NCBI GenBank assembly: GCA_016928775.1
Contig: JAFGKD010000068.1
Location: 1-64,000 of the forward strand
Reading direction: 5' to 3'
DNA length: 64,000 bases
Source: Candidatus Zhuqueibacterota bacterium
GTDB taxonomy: Bacteria > Zhuqueibacterota > Zhuqueibacteria > Residuimicrobiales > Krinioviventaceae
The notes beneath the pieces were generated by a model. The model worked only from the letters and a program-made list of their open reading frames with translations. It did not search any database and had not been told where the DNA came from. The position numbers were made by a program, and so were the translations under genes. Below, piece by piece: positions 36,733-47,800 of the stretch. Numbering within the stretch: position 1 is the first letter of the stretch; the number at the start of each line of letters is the position of its first letter.

Positions 36733-38085
36733 TTACAACGATTTTCCTTCTTTGTTAAATTCCTTTCGGATACCATCCATCAAATTGCCTATTGTGATGA
36801 TTCGCGTTTTATCCCGTAGTGCCATCAGCGTCGCATAACGTACAACATTCATAATACTGCCGCCGGACAATTCGAATTGTGCCGCAATTTCTTTCAAATT
36901 GATCTGGTCCGACAAGGGTGTTTTAATTGAAAATGCATTTTGCCAGAGGCGATAGCGTTCGTTTGGCTCCGGCATGGGGAAATAGATCACAGATTGAAAT
37001 CGTCGCAAAAATGCCTCGTCCAGATTTGATTTCATATTGGATGCCAAAATGACAACGCCGGCATAGTCTTCCACTCGCTGTAAAAGATAGGACACTTCCT
37101 GATTGGCAAAGCGATCATGGGCATCACTTATATTTGTTCGCTTGCCAAACAAGGCATCCGCTTCATCGAAAAACAGGATCCAGTTTTTATGCTCCACCTG
37201 GCGAAATACTTTTTCCAAATTCTTTTCAGTCTCGCCAATATATTTGGAAATGACCATGGAGAGATCAATGCGATAGACATCCCGTTCCGTCACTTTGCCA
37301 AGCAGGGTAGCGGTTAATGTTTTGCCAGTGCCGGCAGGGCCATGGAACAGAACACGATATCCCGGTTTCAGCTTTTGCCCGAGCTCGAGGTCATACAACA
37401 TCTCATCGCCAAAGTCTATCCATGCCTTGATTTCAAGTACGTGTTGCATGGTATAATAATCCAGTACGAGATCATCCCACGTCAGAGCTGTTTCAATTCG
37501 TTTTGCCGGGAATTCCGGGCCAAAGTTCGGTTTTCGAATCACACCCGTTGTCAGCATATCTAAGGTATCACGCGAGAGATGCAAAACGCCGTTCAGATCG
37601 AGTTCATTATCGCCACTGCGGTCAATGTTCAAAATATTGTATTTTTGAAACACGTGATCCGCATGAAACAAGTAAAGCAATCGTAATCGTTTCTCCAGAT
37701 TTTCACCGGCTAAAATAAAAAGAGCAGTCTGCGCGGTTGGCAAGAATCCCTGATGAACGCTGCCGTTCCTGCCGCCGAACTCGGTAAACTCGCGATCATT
37801 TGCGGCGTTTTTTGTGTAAAAAACATCCAGCAGTTGCGGTTTGATATGCGGGATGAGCGCCAAAAGCAGCACAACTCTCTCTTCGAATGACAATTGATAA
37901 TAGTTGATAAATTTTGCGTACGAAGTATTATTTGGCGATATCGTCGGACATGGTATATCGTAAACATCCTGGTATTCACAATCGTGGCCAAAATGTAACT
38001 TTAGCCGGGTATCCAGCAGTTTGACAAACCATTCCAGTTCGCTATTCAGCACTTGTGTATTCAGTTTTAAAAAATCACTTACCAT
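36733..38085 (-). CDS. eCIS-associated AAA+ ATPase (Afp15-like)
   Basis: The frame is open from 38139, but the ATG at 38085 is preferred: it lies five bases after AAGG and overlaps the end of the tape-measure gene by seven bases. The product is then 450 residues. Counting from that start, the Walker A motif GPAGTGKT is at 249-256, Walker B 'ILFFDEAD' at 303-310, and 'VVILASNMKSNLDEAFLRRF' (sensor 1 and arginine finger; quoted as 20 letters) follows. The N-terminal ~200 residues are the helical domain typical of eCIS ATPases. It is cytoplasmic and probably acts in particle assembly or cargo loading, with the tape-measure protein next to it. Confidence 0.9.
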   Translation of the reverse strand: MVSDFLKLNTQVLNSELEWFVKLLDTRLKLHFGHDCEYQDVYDIPCPTISPNNTSYAKFINYYQLSFEERVVLLLALIPHIKPQLLDVFYTKNAANDREFTEFGGRNGSVHQGFLPTAQTALFILAGENLEKRLRLLYLFHADHVFQKYNILNIDRSGDNELDLNGVLHLSRDTLDMLTTGVIRKPNFGPEFPAKRIETALTWDDLVLDYYTMQHVLEIKAWIDFGDEMLYDLELGQKLKPGYRVLFHGPAGTGKTLTATLLGKVTERDVYRIDLSMVISKYIGETEKNLEKVFRQVEHKNWILFFDEADALFGKRTNISDAHDRFANQEVSYLLQRVEDYAGVVILASNMKSNLDEAFLRRFQSVIYFPMPEPNERYRLWQNAFSIKTPLSDQINLKEIAAQFELSGGSIMNVVRYATLMALRDKTRIITIGNLMDGIRKEFNKEGKSL

Positions 38086-39770
38086 TCCACCCTTAGCATT
38101 GTTTTCATCCACGATAATTTTAAAAGGCTGATACTCCATGGTAATCGCTCTAACAATATATCATATGCTTTTCTTTCAACCCGAAGCAGCCAGGTATCTG
38201 TATCGTGCGTCAGTATGCCATTACGTTGAATGAATGAATGCAAAAATCCCTTTACTGATGTGTTTTTGAGTGCCGACCAGTGCGAGATAACCGACTGCAA
38301 CAGTTTCTCACACTCGAGTCGTTCTTTCTTGGTCACACGAAACGTTTTGGAAATCGGCTTATCCAGGTCCCAGCCGCATAATAATTTGTTGAGAGTCAGC
38401 AGATTCTCGGGTGCGCTTCGTTCAAACGTGCACAAAAAATACAAAAGATGTATGGCGTGTTCTCGTTGTTTTAAAGTCAAGAACAGACCGTCCGAGAGCA
38501 GGCCGAGGTTCGTGAAAAAAATTTTAAGATAGGGCCACAGGAGCACGAGTCCTGCGTTGTCAACAAAAAGCGCTTCTTGAAAAAACAGATCTTTGGATTT
38601 TTGCTGCTGTTCATCCAGGACGTCGACTTTTTTTTCAATCCGGGCTGGTTGATCAATGTGCGGCTCATCAGAGATCGAAACTTTCTTAAAACGTTTGTCT
38701 TTCGATTCTTCTCTTGTTTTACTTTGGCGATCGAACTGCTCTTCCCCTGCCCTCTTTATATCCCGGAGCTCTTTTTTATGATCCATTCCTGCAGGTGCGG
38801 AGCGCTGCTCGTCAGAATCCTTTTTTTGCGGAAAACGATGACTTTTAACCTGAAGATGACTTTTGATTTGTGAGAGCAGCCTGGATTCACCGTGATCATA
38901 GACTATTTTCGCCAAGCGGGCATCCGTTACAAGAGCCGCACATACCTTAGCTTCACTTGTGTGCACATAATCGACGACGGCGGCCACACTATCGAAAACG
39001 AGATGACGATTGATCAGCTGCGTTGACCGAAAAGTTGTGAAATGAAAAATAACAAGCTGCCAAAAGATAACGCGAAAATCTGCATACGCCTTTTTTTTCT
39101 TTTGTAACAAGTCCCGATATAATGCCAAAAGTTGCTCGACGATATCCATGCTTTGAGGGGACAGGGTACGCCCAATTTCGAAAATCAATTTATCGGAGAA
39201 TTGCTGAACAAGTCGTAGCCTCGTTGGGCGTGCTGTGAGCAATTCAGCAAGATAATCTTTGACATCTGGTTTAGGGTGAGCCAAAATGTGCAAAAATTCT
39301 TTTTCAAGATGGATGATCTCTTTATTTTTAGCCCACCACGGAAACGTGCCGGATTTGAGAAAATAATAGAAAAGTTCCCAAGTGTGCTCAGCTTTTGACT
39401 GTGCTAGTGCAGGGCTCTCACCTTGTTCCTCATCTGTATGCAGAATTGTTGGTCTGGCAACAAAATTTTGTTCTTCTGTTTTTGTAATATGCAGGCACGC
39501 CTCAAGTTGTGCGGCAAAGTGCCTGGAAAATGCATCGACAAACTCTTCCTCCAAATGGGCGTATGAAATCGTGCCCAAATTCAAATGCAGAGCTGGCAGC
39601 CGGATAAATTGATCGGCCGGAACACGGGCGCTGCAGATGTCATCGATAATATTAATTATTTTTGTATGAAACAGACTACTCACACTATTTTGAATAGTAT
39701 AAGCATGCTTTTCACTTTTTGTATGGATGATGAATTGCTGTCTGTTTATGATATGGTTTTGTGCTGGCAT
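38079..39770 (-). CDS. Contractile injection system tape-measure family protein (CIS_TMP/Afp14-like)
   Basis: The 563-residue protein opens with the family pattern 'NRQQFIIHTKSEKHAYTIQN' and 'LPALHLNLGTISYAHLEEEF', and ends with 'LLRVERKAYDILLERLPWSI', both characteristic of the CIS_TMP family (PF19268-like). In the middle is a charged, poorly conserved linker (about 300-395, many Lys/Glu/Asp). Tape-measure proteins set tube length, although for this family that role is less directly shown. At 563 residues it is short against Afp14. It is encoded right before the AAA+ ATPase, as in other eCIS loci. No strong ribosome binding site is seen at 39770, and 99 non-coding bases lie upstream. Confidence 0.8.
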   Translation of the reverse strand: MPAQNHIINRQQFIIHTKSEKHAYTIQNSVSSLFHTKIINIIDDICSARVPADQFIRLPALHLNLGTISYAHLEEEFVDAFSRHFAAQLEACLHITKTEEQNFVARPTILHTDEEQGESPALAQSKAEHTWELFYYFLKSGTFPWWAKNKEIIHLEKEFLHILAHPKPDVKDYLAELLTARPTRLRLVQQFSDKLIFEIGRTLSPQSMDIVEQLLALYRDLLQKKKKAYADFRVIFWQLVIFHFTTFRSTQLINRHLVFDSVAAVVDYVHTSEAKVCAALVTDARLAKIVYDHGESRLLSQIKSHLQVKSHRFPQKKDSDEQRSAPAGMDHKKELRDIKRAGEEQFDRQSKTREESKDKRFKKVSISDEPHIDQPARIEKKVDVLDEQQQKSKDLFFQEALFVDNAGLVLLWPYLKIFFTNLGLLSDGLFLTLKQREHAIHLLYFLCTFERSAPENLLTLNKLLCGWDLDKPISKTFRVTKKERLECEKLLQSVISHWSALKNTSVKGFLHSFIQRNGILTHDTDTWLLRVERKAYDILLERLPWSISLLKLSWMKTMLRVEW

Positions 39771-39869
39771 AACTTTTTATTGTTGAGTCATAAATTTCCC
39801 GGCTTGTGGTTGATAACCCAGCGCAGCAGAAAAAAAGATCGCGAAGGTTTACCGGCCTTCAATGCCGTT

Positions 39870-42800
39870 TTACCCACAAGAAAATTCAATGATATTTCCG
39901 TCAGCACTCACGAGATAGAGGCCGAATTCCAACTCCTCCATACCGCGCGGTGGCTTTAAAAATCCGGTCGTTAGGATAATGCTGGCTTGTCCCTTAATAG
40001 GATCTAAATCAGCATGACATTTTGTTACAACGTTGTCATCGCGCAAATCGACTAAAAGGTTGAGGTAGTTAGCTTCAAATTTCAAATAATCCTTTGTGTT
40101 TTTGCTATACGCCATGTCCTGGAAGAGGAGAGCACCTGTATTGCTATCAACAACTGTGAGGCTGCCAGCATTCGTCACGCCATGGAAAAACAGGGCTTCA
40201 AAATTATCAAGCATAGAATGCTCTTTTGCATCGGCAATATCATAAATTTTCAACTCAATTGTCGGCCAGTCATGAGGATTTTCAAAGCCGCCCTCTTTGG
40301 TGACACCATTGAGGATAAGAATATAGAATTTATTCGCTTCAATTTGAAAATTATCCTCCACAGTCGTACCGGCTTCAGGCACATCCACAACGACGTGAAG
40401 TAAACCAGCGGAAAATTCCCTAAAAGGAGTTGCAGATTTGTATTCAAATCCTGCCAAATGGACATTGTTGATATGGATGTCAACAAAACGCGCGAGCGGA
40501 TCAGCGGCATTGTGAATGAATTGGACCTTTGCTGTATTCATCTCATGAACCGGAATATCAATTCGTATTGAATTGGTTGCCTCGCATTGCTCGTTCTTTC
40601 CGGTCAGCGTTACCGTCACTGTTCGGACCCGGTTTCCTTTTCTATATTTGATCTGGTTTTCGCCAACAATTTCGTCATCTCCTGACATGCCAAAGTCCCA
40701 AACATATTTCTCCGCCCCCGGAGTTTTAACAGAAAAACCATATATTACCGCATCGCCGGCATCCTCTTGAAAATCTATTCCTATCTCTACATAACATACA
40801 CGCTTGTGGAATTCCTGAGAGCAGATATCTTTTTTGACCGTCAAATTCGCATCAAAACTCCAGTGGTCATAAAAATCGTACGGATAGGTGACGTGCGCAC
40901 CCGTTCCCGCTGGTGCTGGAGGCGACCATGTATAATCCTCATCTTTCCACGTGACATCCTGATCAGTATTCACGGGCGTCGCTGTCAAGTGAATTTCATG
41001 CAAAGGCCAACCTTCACCCCTCATTGTGATGCTGGAAGTTATCTCGTGTGCTACGTCCAATACATTCACCGTTGTTATAATAGAGCGAACGCCGATAGTA
41101 TAGGAAAGCGTGACATCTCCGGCAGTGGCAGCCGAGGGCTGAAATGAAAAGGTACCGTCGCCATGATCGACAACACCTTCGCCGGAAACGACACCACCTT
41201 GCGGGCTCACAGTGATGGGATAAAGATTTTCGTCATATGTGCAAAACTGTGATTGTGGCAACGAGATGGACAATTCCATGGCCGGTATTGTTATACTCTC
41301 TTTATGACTATCCGTGCACACGTCACTGCTGACAGTCAATGTCACGTCGACTGTCCTCGCTTGCGCTTCCATCGTGAATTCATGCTGTGGATTTCTGTCA
41401 TGAACCACATCGCCATCACCAAAATCCCAGGTGAATTCATAGTCGTCACTCAAACCTTGCGGTGCGGTGAATTGAAAGATAATTTTATCGCCATCACGTG
41501 ACACTTCTGCATAGGTAAATTCTGCTGAACAGGCCTCAATGTTCACCTGTTTGCTGATCTCACCACCGCAGCCCTCTCGGGTAACCTTTAAGGTCACGGT
41601 GAAAGGTTGGTCTGAAAATGGAGAGTAGGTGTGCTCTATGTCGCGATTATCTTCATCCGTGTTTGTATTTCCATCACCAAAATCCCATTCAAAAGTATCC
41701 GCATCTTCCGGGTAGCCGGTAAAGTTAACAACCGCCACATCCTCATCAACATTGATGCTTGTAATGTGCACATCAAAATCAGCTTGCACATGGACAACAT
41801 GAACGACGAGTGCATACGTGTTGTCGTTCACCGCATAGGTAAACTGCACGTCTCCGGGTTCAACATCGGCATGTGATGGTTGAAAATAAAAATCACCTGT
41901 TGTTTCGTCCTTGCTGACGCCTGGTCCGTCGACAACACCGCCGGGAGGATTGAGGATAAATTTATACTCCGTCGAGTCATCGCTGCAAAAAGAGGTTTTG
42001 GGCAGAGTAAAGATGACCGGCGTCTCTTTACAGATGGTGATCGGCGGGCAGTCCGAACAACAGATATAAGGCAATGAAAAATCGGCAATGACGATGTCAT
42101 TTTCATCATAAACCAGGACAAATGTCCCGCCTTTTTCAACACCGCCGAGGTGCTCCAGCCCGGAATGCTGCTCGATAAATCGACTGAGCAGGTGCAGCTC
42201 TTTGATGTCGGTTGTTCGTTTTTTGTAATATTCAATCAAGTCTTTGAATTTCTCCTTTTCACACGAAGCCAAAAGCATTTCAAGTCGACGAAGAATCTCC
42301 TGTTCGTTTCCCTTTTCTTCATAGTCCGGATCTTCCAGGTCTTTTTTAATCTTGTCGCGATATTTGGCAGCTACATCAAGCAGATCGGCAAATCGCGATT
42401 CAAACGCTTCGACATTAAAATCTGCAAATTGTTCGGTCAAGATATTGCTAACCGTACCCAATCTGTCGATCATTTCGAGTGGATAGGTGATCGTTTCAGT
42501 TGTCCCGAATGTAATACCTCCAGGCAAGAAATATTTGGAAAATAGATCTCTCCAGTAGGAGCTGAGATCTTTATAAAACGGATTTGTCAGATAATCCTGA
42601 TAAATGGAACCGAGAGTATTTGTGCCCCAGTTCTGATGCAATAAAGTGAGCCCGCCCAATTCAGGCTTGCCCACACCAGCCGTTACAATCGGATTTCCGA
42701 CATCTATATTTAAATCCGTGCCTGAATAACCAATGCCAAAACTCCCTCTGCCAAAAAATGGCTTTAAAATAATATTCGCTTCCAGCATCGTGTCTTTTTT

Positions 42801-44828
42801 TATCAAGATTTTCGTTTCAAATGGCTGAAAACCCGCATAACCTGTTGCCAACGTATACACGCCTGGAGCAACGCCAGTGATTCTATAGACGCCATTTAAA
42901 TCTGTTGCACTGCCAAAGTTCGTTCCGCGTAGAACGACGTTCACTCCAGGTAGTGGTTCACCTTCAGCCATGACAACCCCGGTTACACCTGTCAGATCGC
43001 CTGGATTATAAATATCTTCCTTTTCGAGAATAACTTCAAAGACATATATTTGGTCTTTTTTTATTTCAGGAATGGTGGAATAGTCTTTATAACCATCGAG
43101 TGCTACTGTAATAGTGTATGAGGTGGTAATATCGGTAGGATATAAATCCCACTCTGAAGAAGAAAAAACACCATGAATATCAGCCTGTTCGTTCTCGAAT
43201 ATTTTGAACAAAATTTGATTTTTATAATAAAGGGTCAAGTTTACAAAGGCTCGCAGCGTATCACCGTCTTTATTTTTAAAAGTCACTTGAAAACCAGTTT
43301 TACCCGGCACATAATGTGGCCCTTCCACATCGATTTCAATAGATCCATAAAAGTCGATCTCTCTATCGAGCATGCAAATCAATTCCGATCGTCGGGTGTA
43401 ATAAAGCATCTCGAGATCATGCATCTGGCAACTGATGGTCGTTTTGATAGCGCTGGCATCAGCGCCGACTTTGAGTCCTCTTAGCTTGACGGGGAGATTG
43501 TGAGTCGTGATCTTTTGCATCAGGGCATCGTAAGCCTCGGTATATTTTTTGCCCAGATGACCTTCGATGCGGAAAAAGGGATAAGCATCCAGGCTTCGGC
43601 TCAAATAGTTCGATCCTGGCATGTACTTGAAAATATCGTCAAATTGACATTGCTGCCAGGCGTCAAAATTCCAGTTCTCGACAAGCTCATTCGCTTCACC
43701 TGTTAGATAATAATATGGAATGGCTTGCTGACCCAAAGGCGCGCTCTTGAGCGCACTCGGCGTGATCTCGATGGATGCTTCGGCACTTGTGGGAATGTGA
43801 AAATGCTGCGTCAGGAAATATAATCTCTCGTAAAACATACGGGCTTTTGCGGTCAATTGGGCCTGTTGATTAAAAATCGGAACATGGATAAAATAATGGC
43901 GATAAGCGGACGTTTCGCAGCTATCCTGCGGCACAGCTTCGCCCAACATCAAGTGCCTGCGAAAAGAAGCATCGCTTAGCATACATGCCGAGGATAATGC
44001 CAGGGCTGTCTGCTTAAATTCATTATAAGCCAAAGCAAGGTCTTTAATAAAATCATAGGCATACTGTACCTCCGCACCTGCCGGGATGCTCACCGAATTG
44101 ACGATGCTTTTTAGATCAATATCCGTGAATCTATTGTGCTCAAGATAGGTGCTGAAGCAGTCATACAACTTTTCAAGTTTATCCGATAATCCATCCATCT
44201 CAACATTCGTCAACACTGCGGTGTAAAGAGCCTGAATTACAGCAAGGTCTATATCCTCGGATGCAACAAGGGCTCTGGCACGCGGCGGGATATAGTCGGG
44301 AAGATTATACAAGCAGCGGTGCACCGGGGCGAGCTTTTCTCTGTCAACGAGCAGTCGTCGCACGGTCAAACGGTTGAGGCTGCCTTTTTCATCGCAATCA
44401 TCGCCGGTGCATGGATCTATTTTTTCTTCGACACTTTCCAGAAACAGGACAACTATTTTGTCGGCTAAATCAACCGCGGCGAGTGGTGTTTTAACGCCGG
44501 GATCGGCTGCGGTTAACAACTCGAGAGAATCATTTCCAAACAGATCATAGTGTGTTGGATTCTCATAAGCCTTTGAGCGAATATGAGTGGCATTCACTTG
44601 CACCGGTTCATATAAAAGATAACCTTCCGATGTGACACCGAATCCTGGTGTAATGATAATGCTCGTTACTGTTTTTTTAATCTCAAGCCCACAGACGACA
44701 CCGGCACCGGCGAGTCGCAAACGCGACAGTCTGTCCTGTTGATCCAAATAATTGAACATCTCATTGAGATGTTCAGCCGTCAACACCTGATTGGGTTCGA
44801 ACTTTGGGTAAAAATTTTGTAGATCCAT
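39870..44828 (-). CDS. 1652-aa eCIS structural protein with CarboxypepD_reg, PKD and DUF4397 domains (candidate receptor-binding arm)
   Basis: The N-terminal ~600 residues begin 'FYPKFEPNQVLTAEHLNEMF' and 'GVVCGLEI', a pattern seen in proteins at this place of Bacteroidota-type eCIS loci, probably binding the baseplate. Residues about 610-690 are a CarboxypepD_reg-like beta domain ('LPGVNVVLRGTNFGSATDLN'). Three PKD-type modules follow, with 'FEWDFGDGNT' (about 1045), 'FTWDFGDGDV' (about 1132) and 'YVWDFGMSGDD' (about 1375). Residues about 1430-1652 are DUF4397 ('VQFIHNAADP'). PKD and DUF4397 are extracellular adhesion-type domains, so a host- or surface-binding arm is likely. AAAAGG precedes the start, ten bases after the upstream stop. 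Confidence 0.7.
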   Translation of the reverse strand: MDLQNFYPKFEPNQVLTAEHLNEMFNYLDQQDRLSRLRLAGAGVVCGLEIKKTVTSIIITPGFGVTSEGYLLYEPVQVNATHIRSKAYENPTHYDLFGNDSLELLTAADPGVKTPLAAVDLADKIVVLFLESVEEKIDPCTGDDCDEKGSLNRLTVRRLLVDREKLAPVHRCLYNLPDYIPPRARALVASEDIDLAVIQALYTAVLTNVEMDGLSDKLEKLYDCFSTYLEHNRFTDIDLKSIVNSVSIPAGAEVQYAYDFIKDLALAYNEFKQTALALSSACMLSDASFRRHLMLGEAVPQDSCETSAYRHYFIHVPIFNQQAQLTAKARMFYERLYFLTQHFHIPTSAEASIEITPSALKSAPLGQQAIPYYYLTGEANELVENWNFDAWQQCQFDDIFKYMPGSNYLSRSLDAYPFFRIEGHLGKKYTEAYDALMQKITTHNLPVKLRGLKVGADASAIKTTISCQMHDLEMLYYTRRSELICMLDREIDFYGSIEIDVEGPHYVPGKTGFQVTFKNKDGDTLRAFVNLTLYYKNQILFKIFENEQADIHGVFSSSEWDLYPTDITTSYTITVALDGYKDYSTIPEIKKDQIYVFEVILEKEDIYNPGDLTGVTGVVMAEGEPLPGVNVVLRGTNFGSATDLNGVYRITGVAPGVYTLATGYAGFQPFETKILIKKDTMLEANIILKPFFGRGSFGIGYSGTDLNIDVGNPIVTAGVGKPELGGLTLLHQNWGTNTLGSIYQDYLTNPFYKDLSSYWRDLFSKYFLPGGITFGTTETITYPLEMIDRLGTVSNILTEQFADFNVEAFESRFADLLDVAAKYRDKIKKDLEDPDYEEKGNEQEILRRLEMLLASCEKEKFKDLIEYYKKRTTDIKELHLLSRFIEQHSGLEHLGGVEKGGTFVLVYDENDIVIADFSLPYICCSDCPPITICKETPVIFTLPKTSFCSDDSTEYKFILNPPGGVVDGPGVSKDETTGDFYFQPSHADVEPGDVQFTYAVNDNTYALVVHVVHVQADFDVHITSINVDEDVAVVNFTGYPEDADTFEWDFGDGNTNTDEDNRDIEHTYSPFSDQPFTVTLKVTREGCGGEISKQVNIEACSAEFTYAEVSRDGDKIIFQFTAPQGLSDDYEFTWDFGDGDVVHDRNPQHEFTMEAQARTVDVTLTVSSDVCTDSHKESITIPAMELSISLPQSQFCTYDENLYPITVSPQGGVVSGEGVVDHGDGTFSFQPSAATAGDVTLSYTIGVRSIITTVNVLDVAHEITSSITMRGEGWPLHEIHLTATPVNTDQDVTWKDEDYTWSPPAPAGTGAHVTYPYDFYDHWSFDANLTVKKDICSQEFHKRVCYVEIGIDFQEDAGDAVIYGFSVKTPGAEKYVWDFGMSGDDEIVGENQIKYRKGNRVRTVTVTLTGKNEQCEATNSIRIDIPVHEMNTAKVQFIHNAADPLARFVDIHINNVHLAGFEYKSATPFREFSAGLLHVVVDVPEAGTTVEDNFQIEANKFYILILNGVTKEGGFENPHDWPTIELKIYDIADAKEHSMLDNFEALFFHGVTNAGSLTVVDSNTGALLFQDMAYSKNTKDYLKFEANYLNLLVDLRDDNVVTKCHADLDPIKGQASIILTTGFLKPPRGMEELEFGLYLVSADGNIIEFSCG

Positions 44829-44838
44829 TTTTAGCCTT

Positions 44839-47800
44839 TTAGGAAATAGTTCCGAGTGTTGATTTATTTAACAAAATCGGACGTTCACCCGCATCTTCTC
44901 GACAATCGTGCAGATGCGTCTCCGGATAAATGCTCTTCAGCGTATCCAAAACGGCAAGAAGGTCATTCTGCTTGTTCGTGAGATCACTCTGATCGAACGG
45001 CTCGTTGGCCAACGCATCAAGCCAGGGGCGATACACCTCCTCAAACTTGAGCATTGAAGGACGATCCACCCAGCATATTTTAACATGCACATGCGCCGGG
45101 GCTTCCAGTCGGATAGTTGATTCGAAAAAGAGACGAAAATCAAAATTCTTAAAGCGCTCCGGCCACCCCGGTATTACGACTGTTATACGGAACGAGTAGG
45201 GGTCCAAAAATCCGGAGCACTCTGAACAGTCGTTTCGTACACATATTTTCAGCAGGTCATCGCCAATGGATCGTGGTCGAATTAGCAGGTGTTCAACGAG
45301 AAAAAAACCCTCGCACATTGTATTTTTGCGAAAATATTCCAAGAGCAGGGTAACGGCATTCTCGGCATCCTGCTTGGTTTCATATTTCTTGTCGCCGATG
45401 AGAAATTTGGCACCGTGTTCATCATTAACAAATAACGAATAGCGCTTGTCAAAATCTTTTTTGACGTGCCAACGAGCTTTTTCTAAAACAGCCTGCAGCG
45501 CTGCTTCAACAGCCTCCTGAGCTTTCTCTTTTGAGTTGTATTTTTTCTTTGAGAACAGCAGATCATGCTTGTACTCATCAAAAATCCTGAAAAGATATTT
45601 CCCGGCGTGAGCTGGATCGGGATGGGGAAATATCTCGACATTGCAATAGCTGAGAGTCCGCCGGGCAAATGACTCTATGCCCAACAGCCGAGCGACTCGC
45701 TTTTGCAGACCGCTGACATTTTCGGTATCCCATGTTTTTTCCTGTTTGTAATTGAACGCCTTGCCGCGTCCTGAACTAATCTCCGGATAATCTTGCAAAA
45801 ATTTCAGCTTGTCTCTTATCAATTCCGCCGGCGCTCGCTTCTGATCCAGAGTGTACATGAGCAGTACATAGTCGGTGAATTTCTCGGCAAATCGTGCCAA
45901 TAAATGATCGAGAAGACCATTTTTTCGACGATGATACGTTTTCTCATCCTCAATCAATGGATCGAGCTTTTTATAAGCCTCTGAAAACTGGGTCTTTTTT
46001 TCCTGCAAAAAAGCCTGCCATTGCGATCGAAAAGAGGCCGGATCATCCAAATCAATATTTGGCTGCTCAAGATCAAGTGACTGAACAAATTCTAATAAAA
46101 GAGTGCCGATATTGGGAACATTCCCGTCTGATACATCTGGTATGGGATAAAGCGCTTGCGAAAAATATGTTTTCGCGATTGTTGGATCAAGCGAAAACAG
46201 CTCACGCACATGCCCGAGTTGAGACAAATAGTTTGCCAATATCTGGTCGAAAAATAAAAGGTAAGCCTTGAGCTGCCTGGCTTGTGCTTTTCTGAGCGGC
46301 GAAACGGAACGCGGCAATCCCGCTTCGCCAATTCCATAGGTCTCAGGCAGTTCATGTTGAATAGAATAATAGCTTGTTAAATGACGATTTTCACCATACG
46401 GGATAGCGAGATCATATTCCCGTGCCGCCAGACGATTATATCTCTCCAGGCTGAGCAATTCTGAATATCTGTCAAGTGTCTCGTCCTCGCGCGCAAAATA
46501 CGGGATTAAGCCCTTGAAGAATGTCATTTTGCACCGTTCTATGCTCAAGCGAGTGGCGTGAAAGTCGCCAATGGGCAGACACCAGGATTCGCCGCTTTGT
46601 TTGATTTCACCATGATAAAAGCTGGACAAAACAATCTTTTTTACCGCGAGCACACCCGGTATATCCATGATCATTTGAATGATGTCAGAAACATGGATTA
46701 CTTTATGGAACACGGACTTTTCGAGTTCATCTTCGGTGATAAAGCCGTGAATCAGCTTGGGCCCATCAAAAATCTGCTCCGTCGTGTAACCGGACTGCAC
46801 AAGCTCTTTGATCGTATAAAAATTCACCCGAGGTGCAAGAAAACGATTGATTTCGAAATAAACATGCGCTAAAACATCTTCAAGATCAGCATCAGATGTC
46901 ACTTCAATATCCGCACAAACGCCAATCTCTTCCAAGTCCAAACCGGATATTCGGTTGAAATCTTCGCATAAATTTCTATGTTCATGGCATATTTGTTTGA
47001 CACTCTCAAAAATGGAAGCAATCTTTACCATGCTTTTATGGTAATGATCAAGAAGATCCAGGGCTCCCCCTAACGCCTCATGAATGGCAGTAGTGATTGC
47101 TGTGGTGGAAAAGCGAGAGGAAGAAACAACTTTGTACGTTTCTCCACTGTCTTGAAACGTCAACGAGCCTTTCTTTTGATATAATAACGGCGCAGAACGT
47201 ATGTAAGAGTTTGCATCGGCTGCAAGCGGAAATTCAGCAAATTGAAATGCGCTGATTGAGGCCACCTTCGTTACAAACTTGTCCCAACTCGGTAAATAGA
47301 TCTCGAGTGAAAATTCACGATTCGCACTGATGACATTCATCCGATATTTTGTTTGATTGAACTCACCCAGCAGAACGTCCTCCTCAAATTCCAGCTGGAT
47401 ATCATATAGTCCCTGAATGTCAATTTCTTCTTGCTTTGCTTCCTTATCCTCTTCCAATGTCAGTCGTTTTTGATCGCAGTGAATATAAAGCTGTGGATCA
47501 GGTTTCTCAACCAGTCGCAACCAGGCATTTTTAACGCCGGGTATATCAATGAGCAGCCTGCGGAAATCGTTCAAAGTAACCGGATTGCACGTCAGTATGT
47601 TACGCGCGGTAAAAAATGAGCTCAATTTCTCAGGCTCATCGTTGTTGATTTCCGCGAGAATGTCTTTTATCGGAAAAGCGGTTCTATAGCCCAAATCGCT
47701 TAATGCATAACACAACAGTTCAAGTATCGTGATACCGGGATCATGCGTGTTATGATCCGTCCAAATAGCCTGGCCTAATTCCGTGATATACTCTATGCCT

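Noticed and set aside
36733-38139. Upstream ATG (38139) for the AAA+ ATPase
   Set aside because: It would overlap the tape-measure gene by 61 bases without a ribosome binding site; the ATG at 38085 has AAGG and a 7-base overlap.
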